DNA of 33,780 nt from contig CABZEV010000001.1 in NCBI GenBank assembly GCA_902524865.1, forward strand, positions 70,278-104,057, in the 5' to 3' direction. A program made the position numbers and the translations under genes. The first letter of the stretch is position 1, and each line of letters begins with the position of its first letter. The notes under the pieces were generated by a model. It worked only from the letters and a program-made list of their open reading frames with translations. It searched no databases and was not told the origin of the DNA. Positions 29,959 to 33,780 of this stretch are shown here, one piece after another. This DNA is from an uncultured Pelagibacteraceae bacterium (lineage in GTDB: Bacteria; Pseudomonadota; Alphaproteobacteria; Pelagibacterales; Pelagibacteraceae).

Positions 29959-30489
29959 ATGCCCAAAACTAGTAAAGTTAAAAAAAAGGTTACTAAAGCT
30001 AAAGCTAAAACTAAAATTGTAACTAAAACAAAACCTAAGATTATCAGTAAACCAAAAGAAATTAGCAAAGGACCTATTAAAATTTCTAAAACATATATTC
30101 CAAAAGAAACTGAAAAATATATGTGCGAAAAACATAAGGTTTTTTTTAGAATGAAATTACAAGAATGGAAAAAAGAGCTGGTAAGAGCAAATAACGAAGC
30201 TCTGTATAACGGCAGTATGGATGATAATAGTATTTCAGCTGATATTGTCGATCAAGCAAGTTCATACACAGATAAAAATGTTGAAATGAAAGCAATCAAT
30301 AGACAAATCAAACTAATTTCAGAAATTGATAAAGCTTTAGCTAGGATAAGAGAAGATACTTATGGATTTTGTCTAGATACTGCAGAACCAATAGGGCTAA
30401 AAAGACTCATGGCAAGACCTGTTGCAAAATATACTATAGCTGCACAAGAAAGACATGAGAAAGATGAAAAAGTTCACGCAGATGACTAA
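29959..30489 (+). CDS. dksA: DksA/TraR-family RNA polymerase-binding transcription factor
   Basis: YMCEKHKVFFRMKLQEWKKELVR, IDKALARIREDTYGFCLDTAEPIGLKRLMARPVAKYTIAAQERHE; lysine-rich N-terminal extension. Confidence 0.93.
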   Translation: MPKTSKVKKKVTKAKAKTKIVTKTKPKIISKPKEISKGPIKISKTYIPKETEKYMCEKHKVFFRMKLQEWKKELVRANNEALYNGSMDDNSISADIVDQASSYTDKNVEMKAINRQIKLISEIDKALARIREDTYGFCLDTAEPIGLKRLMARPVAKYTIAAQERHEKDEKVHADD

Positions 30490-30607
30490 AAAAAAGAAAA
30501 ATAAAAAAGTTCATAACCCAATTACTTATAATTTTACCAAAAAATATATTTATTATTATTATGGTTTTTTTTGGATTCTGTTATTATTGTTTGTATTCAT
30601 TAATTAA
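30482..30607 (+). CDS. 41-aa basic/hydrophobic small membrane protein candidate
   Basis: MTKKKKNKKVHNPITYNFTKKYIYYYYGFFWILLLLFVFIN*; ATG overlaps the dksA 3' end by 8 nt; not in the supplied ORF track. Confidence 0.55.
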   Translation: MTKKKKNKKVHNPITYNFTKKYIYYYYGFFWILLLLFVFIN

Positions 30608-30712
30608 ATGAATCAAAAATTAATTTTAATAATTATTGCAATCGTAGCTATAGAACTATCTGGTCACGGAATTTTTGCTTCACTATTTAGATTAATTAGT
30701 TCAATGAACTAA
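30608..30712 (+). CDS. 34-aa hydrophobic small membrane protein candidate
   Basis: MNQKLILIIIAIVAIELSGHGIFASLFRLISSMN*; starts on the base after the previous small ORF's stop; overlaps the GST 3' end by 4 nt. Confidence 0.5.
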   Translation: MNQKLILIIIAIVAIELSGHGIFASLFRLISSMN

Positions 30713-31335
30713 GGCTTTGGTGGGACTTCGTCTTCATTCATAAATTTAAAACCCTTCTTCACCGCTTCTCTTTCGGATATCTCAACATACCATCTAGTAA
30801 GATTTTCATAATTTTTAAGACCAATGTCATGCCACTCATGACGTGCAATCCAAGGAAAAGTTCCTATATCAGCGATTGTATAATTTTCTCCAGCTAGAAA
30901 TCTTGATCTAAATAGTCTTGCGTCTAGTTCCTCATATATTCTTTTGGATATCTTGAAATATCTTTCTTCGCCAAACTGACTTTTACCAGGATTGTAATGA
31001 TGAAAATGATGATGTTGTCCTAACATAGGACCAATATAACCCATCTGCGCCATCAGCCATTGGTTTATCTCTAATCGATCTTTTGTGTCATAAAACTTTC
31101 CAGTTTGTTCAGCTAAATAAATTAAAATTGCCCCTGACTCAAAAATATTCTTATTATGATCCTGATCAACGATCACCGGTATTTTACTTAATGGACTTAT
31201 CTTTTTAAATTCAGGTTTAAATTGGTCACCTTTGTTGAGATCTAAATCAATTACTTTATATTCATATCTAATCTCCTCAAGCATGATACTTATTTTTTTT
31301 CCGTTAGGAGTATTAGCAGAATAAAGTTCAATCAC
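30709..31335 (-). CDS. Glutathione S-transferase family protein (YghU/YfcG-like)
   Basis: IELYSANTPNGKKISIMLEEI, SPLSKIPVIVD, IFESGAILIYLAEQTGKF, YTIADIGTFPW. Confidence 0.92.
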   Translation of the reverse strand: MIELYSANTPNGKKISIMLEEIRYEYKVIDLDLNKGDQFKPEFKKISPLSKIPVIVDQDHNKNIFESGAILIYLAEQTGKFYDTKDRLEINQWLMAQMGYIGPMLGQHHHFHHYNPGKSQFGEERYFKISKRIYEELDARLFRSRFLAGENYTIADIGTFPWIARHEWHDIGLKNYENLTRWYVEISEREAVKKGFKFMNEDEVPPKP

Positions 31336-32347
31336 TTTTTACACCAAGACGCTCTTTAATGGTTTTTGATGAAGTGGTGAATTCAAATCGATATTTTTCA
31401 TTTGGTCTTGCTAATTTAAAACAAGCTCTTGCAGCTAAGGCACCTTCATGAAAACCAGATAAGATTAATTTTAATTTGCCGGGGTAACTGCAAATATCAC
31501 CTACTGCATAAATTCCTTTTTGATTGGTTTCAAATTTTTCTGTATCTACTTCAATTGTTTTTTTATCAATATTTAAACCCCAATTAGCGATTGGTCCTAG
31601 TTGCATAATTAACCCAAAAAAACCTAATACGTAATTAGTTTTTAAATTCTTAATCTCATTATTATCATGTTTGATATCAATACTTTCTAAATTTTTATCT
31701 CCTTTAGCAGAAGCCATTTGATATTGAGTAAATAAATTTATTTTTCCATCTTTTGCAAGTTGATGCACTTTATCTATTGAGGCTTGTGCACCTCTAAATT
31801 CATGTCTTCTATGTATCAAATTAACATTGCATTCTTTTGATAATTCAATAGCCCAATCTAATGCGCTGTCTCCACCACCAAAAATTGATATAATTTTACC
31901 TTTAAAAATCTTTTTATCTTTTACGGAGTAAAATAAAGATTTATTTTCAAATTTTTCACACTCTTTTGTAGAAAACTTTCTTGGTTCAAATGAACCAACA
32001 CCTCCAGCAATTATTACATTAGGTGTTGAAAAAGTTGTGCCATTATTAGTTTTCACCAGCCAATTATCATTTTCTTTTTTAACTTCTTCTACTCTTTCAT
32101 TTAGATGAAATTTAATATCAAATGGTTTTAATTGATTGATTAAGTTTTTTGTTAATTCTTCACCCGTACATTCAGGCACAGCTGGTATATCGTAAATTGG
32201 TTTATCTGGATAAAGTTCAATACATTGACCGCCAATCTTATTTAAATTATCAACCACTTCACAATTAAGACCAATTAATTTTAATTGATGCGCAGCAAAT
32301 AAACCTGTTGGACCTGCTCCAATTATTAATGCATCTGTTTTAATCAT
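31328..32347 (-). CDS. Thioredoxin-reductase-like ferredoxin-NADP+ reductase
   Basis: ALIIGAGPTGLFAAHQLKLIGL, GGQCIELYPDKPIYDIPA, FGGGDSALDWAIEL, GIYAVGDICSYPGKLKLILSGFHEGALAAR; no CxxC redox pair. Confidence 0.9.
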   Translation of the reverse strand: MIKTDALIIGAGPTGLFAAHQLKLIGLNCEVVDNLNKIGGQCIELYPDKPIYDIPAVPECTGEELTKNLINQLKPFDIKFHLNERVEEVKKENDNWLVKTNNGTTFSTPNVIIAGGVGSFEPRKFSTKECEKFENKSLFYSVKDKKIFKGKIISIFGGGDSALDWAIELSKECNVNLIHRRHEFRGAQASIDKVHQLAKDGKINLFTQYQMASAKGDKNLESIDIKHDNNEIKNLKTNYVLGFFGLIMQLGPIANWGLNIDKKTIEVDTEKFETNQKGIYAVGDICSYPGKLKLILSGFHEGALAARACFKLARPNEKYRFEFTTSSKTIKERLGVKSD

Positions 32348-32668
32348 TTAGGCTTGCTTCGATGGTATATTTACTTCAAGACCATCAATTTCATCTGAGA
32401 CTACAATTTGACAACTCAGCCTACTATTTGTTTTAGGTTCAAAGGCCATATCTAACATATCTTCTTCACCATCTTCTTTTTTAGGAATTTTATTAAACCA
32501 ATCTTCTTTGACATAAACATGGCAGGTTGCACAAGCCATTCCTCCACCACAATCAGCGTCAATCCCTGGAATATCATTTTGTACAGCTCCTTCCATAACA
32601 GTCAGGCCATTTTTAACTTCAACTTCGTACTTTTGATTATCATGGGTGATGTAGGTAATTTTTGCCAT
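32348..32668 (-). CDS. 2Fe-2S ferredoxin
   Basis: [17 protein letters not shown] and LSCQIVV iron-sulfur ligands. Confidence 0.95.
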   Translation of the reverse strand: MAKITYITHDNQKYEVEVKNGLTVMEGAVQNDIPGIDADCGGGMACATCHVYVKEDWFNKIPKKEDGEEDMLDMAFEPKTNSRLSCQIVVSDEIDGLEVNIPSKQA

Positions 32669-32695
32669 ATAAATAGATATAGGTACAAAAAAAAA

Positions 32696-32727
32696 TAGGG
32701 CAAGTATGTAAAAACATACTCGCCCTA
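32696..32727 (-). terminator. Intrinsic terminator downstream of proteorhodopsin
   Basis: TAGGGCaAGTATGT / ACATACTcGCCCTA stem with one mismatch, and a U-tract in the minus-strand direction (A-run at about 32686-32695). Confidence 0.85.
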
Positions 32728-32748
32728 TAAATTTAATTTAAAGCGGAA

Positions 32749-33525
32749 TTATCTGTTTCCAGCTCTTGCACCAGCTGAACTTACTGCAGCTGCCCAGATT
32801 ACTAGACCGAATGCAATTTTATTAATAAAGTCAGCTAAGTTGTAAATCACGTTTAGTGAGTCAGCATCTACTCCACCTGTTAGGTAACCAAAAACGTAAC
32901 CTAACGGATAAATAGCCCATCCTACTGTAACGATCATTCTCATTGCACCAAAAGCAGTAACAAGTGCTTTGTTTCCACTCTTAGCAGCAGCTTTTCCAGC
33001 TTCTCCTGAAAATATTTCATATAGAATGTATATCCAACCTGCCATACCGATTACAAAACCAAGCGTAGCATTGATATATCCAGCTTCTCCTAAATATCCA
33101 CCGATTAACATTACTAATGAACCAATTAACAATCTCCAGAACATTCCAGAGTTTGCTTTTCTGATAGCTGCTAGAATTAAGTAGAATTCTATCATCTGTA
33201 ATGGCACAGTAATTAACCAGTCAATATATCTGTACACTGTTGGTGAATCACCAGTAGTCACCCATACATCTCTCATGTACATGTAATGGATGAATGCAAT
33301 ACCAGTTACAAGACCAGCTACAGTTACTGACGTTTTCCAGCCAGCAGCTACTGTACCTCTCTCCATGAAGAAGAAAGCAGTTGCAGCCAACATACCCATT
33401 GAAATTATCCAGAAAGATATCCCAACAAAGTCATCTTGAGCTAACATAGTGGTCGCTGCGTTTGCAACACCTGTAATACCGATAAGGGCAACAGCTGCTA
33501 ATGCAAACAATTTAAGTTTTTTCAT
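32749..33525 (-). CDS. Proteorhodopsin (light-driven proton pump)
   Basis: Signal peptide, seven TM helices, FIHYMYMRDVW, RYIDWLITVPLQMIEFYLIL (Asp97/Glu108 equivalents), LADFINKIAFGLVIW (retinal Lys). Confidence 0.98.
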   Translation of the reverse strand: MKKLKLFALAAVALIGITGVANAATTMLAQDDFVGISFWIISMGMLAATAFFFMERGTVAAGWKTSVTVAGLVTGIAFIHYMYMRDVWVTTGDSPTVYRYIDWLITVPLQMIEFYLILAAIRKANSGMFWRLLIGSLVMLIGGYLGEAGYINATLGFVIGMAGWIYILYEIFSGEAGKAAAKSGNKALVTAFGAMRMIVTVGWAIYPLGYVFGYLTGGVDADSLNVIYNLADFINKIAFGLVIWAAAVSSAGARAGNR

Positions 33526-33553
33526 AAAAAACTCCCTCTTTAGTTAGTTTTTA

Positions 33554-33589
33554 TTAGTTTATATAAACTAAGCTTAGGTATCCCTAAGC
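33554..33589. promoter_or_regulatory. Two adjacent dyads upstream of proteorhodopsin
   Basis: TTAGTTTATATAAACTAA perfect 18-bp palindrome (33554-33571), then GCTTAGG-TATC-CCTAAGC (33572-33589). Confidence 0.65.
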
Positions 33590-33736
33590 AAAAGTTGTGG
33601 TTAAATACCAAATTAAAAGACTTTATGGAAGGACTTAATTGTCATTAATTTACATTGATTTTACTTGTTTTTTAAAATTAAATACAATTTGTGATTTAAT
33701 AACCACAACAAATTATAACAACGAATCAAAATAATT

Positions 33737-33780
33737 ATGTCAGAGAAATTCAGCAAAATTTATAATCTTTCTATTAAAGA
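33737..33780 (+). CDS. 5' end of an unidentified CDS (possibly acyl-CoA/acetyl-CoA synthetase-like)
   Basis: ATG at 33737: MSEKFSKIYNLSIK..., open to the window edge; too short for a firm call. Confidence 0.3.
   Translation, partial: MSEKFSKIYNLSIK

Noticed and set aside
29947-30135. Minus-strand Phe-rich ORF opposite dksA N-terminus
   Set aside because: Mirror of the AAA-rich lysine tail; FSFSFSF composition is an artefact.

Overview
The window is a gene-dense, AT-rich chromosomal segment. It resembles a SAR11/Pelagibacter-type alphaproteobacterium, judged from gene content, coding density and the proteorhodopsin-ferredoxin-reductase cluster; this was not checked by a search. I see about 34 supported CDSs plus partial genes at both edges. 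Main blocks: a 5-oxoprolinase module (pxpA divergent from pxpBC) beside a TRAP transporter; a tightly packed minus-strand block psd-pssA-GT-rlmE-guaB-TPR-guaA-panB; icd and alaS (convergent); a TPR/2OG-Fe(II) oxygenase-like gene between alaS and recA; tolC, a glycerate-kinase-like gene and a GFA-family gene; umuDC; ppc; two glycosyltransferases; dksA followed by two unlisted micro-ORFs; and GST, ferredoxin reductase, 2Fe-2S ferredoxin and a Gln105-type (predicted blue-absorbing) proteorhodopsin. No tRNA, rRNA, CRISPR or transposase was seen. The most unusual signal is a degenerate second copy of the alaS 5' end (start codon, 28 codons and upstream region) at 19144-19288. With the real alaS 5' end it brackets the TPR/2OG gene, and the homology stops inside a recA-side terminator hairpin. 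This suggests an insertion that displaced or replaced the alaS 5' end. Other notable signals are SOS-box-like motifs at umuD and recA, tandem dyads upstream of proteorhodopsin, 11-bp direct repeats plus a DnaA-box match upstream of umuD, and several promoter candidates implying leaderless mRNAs.
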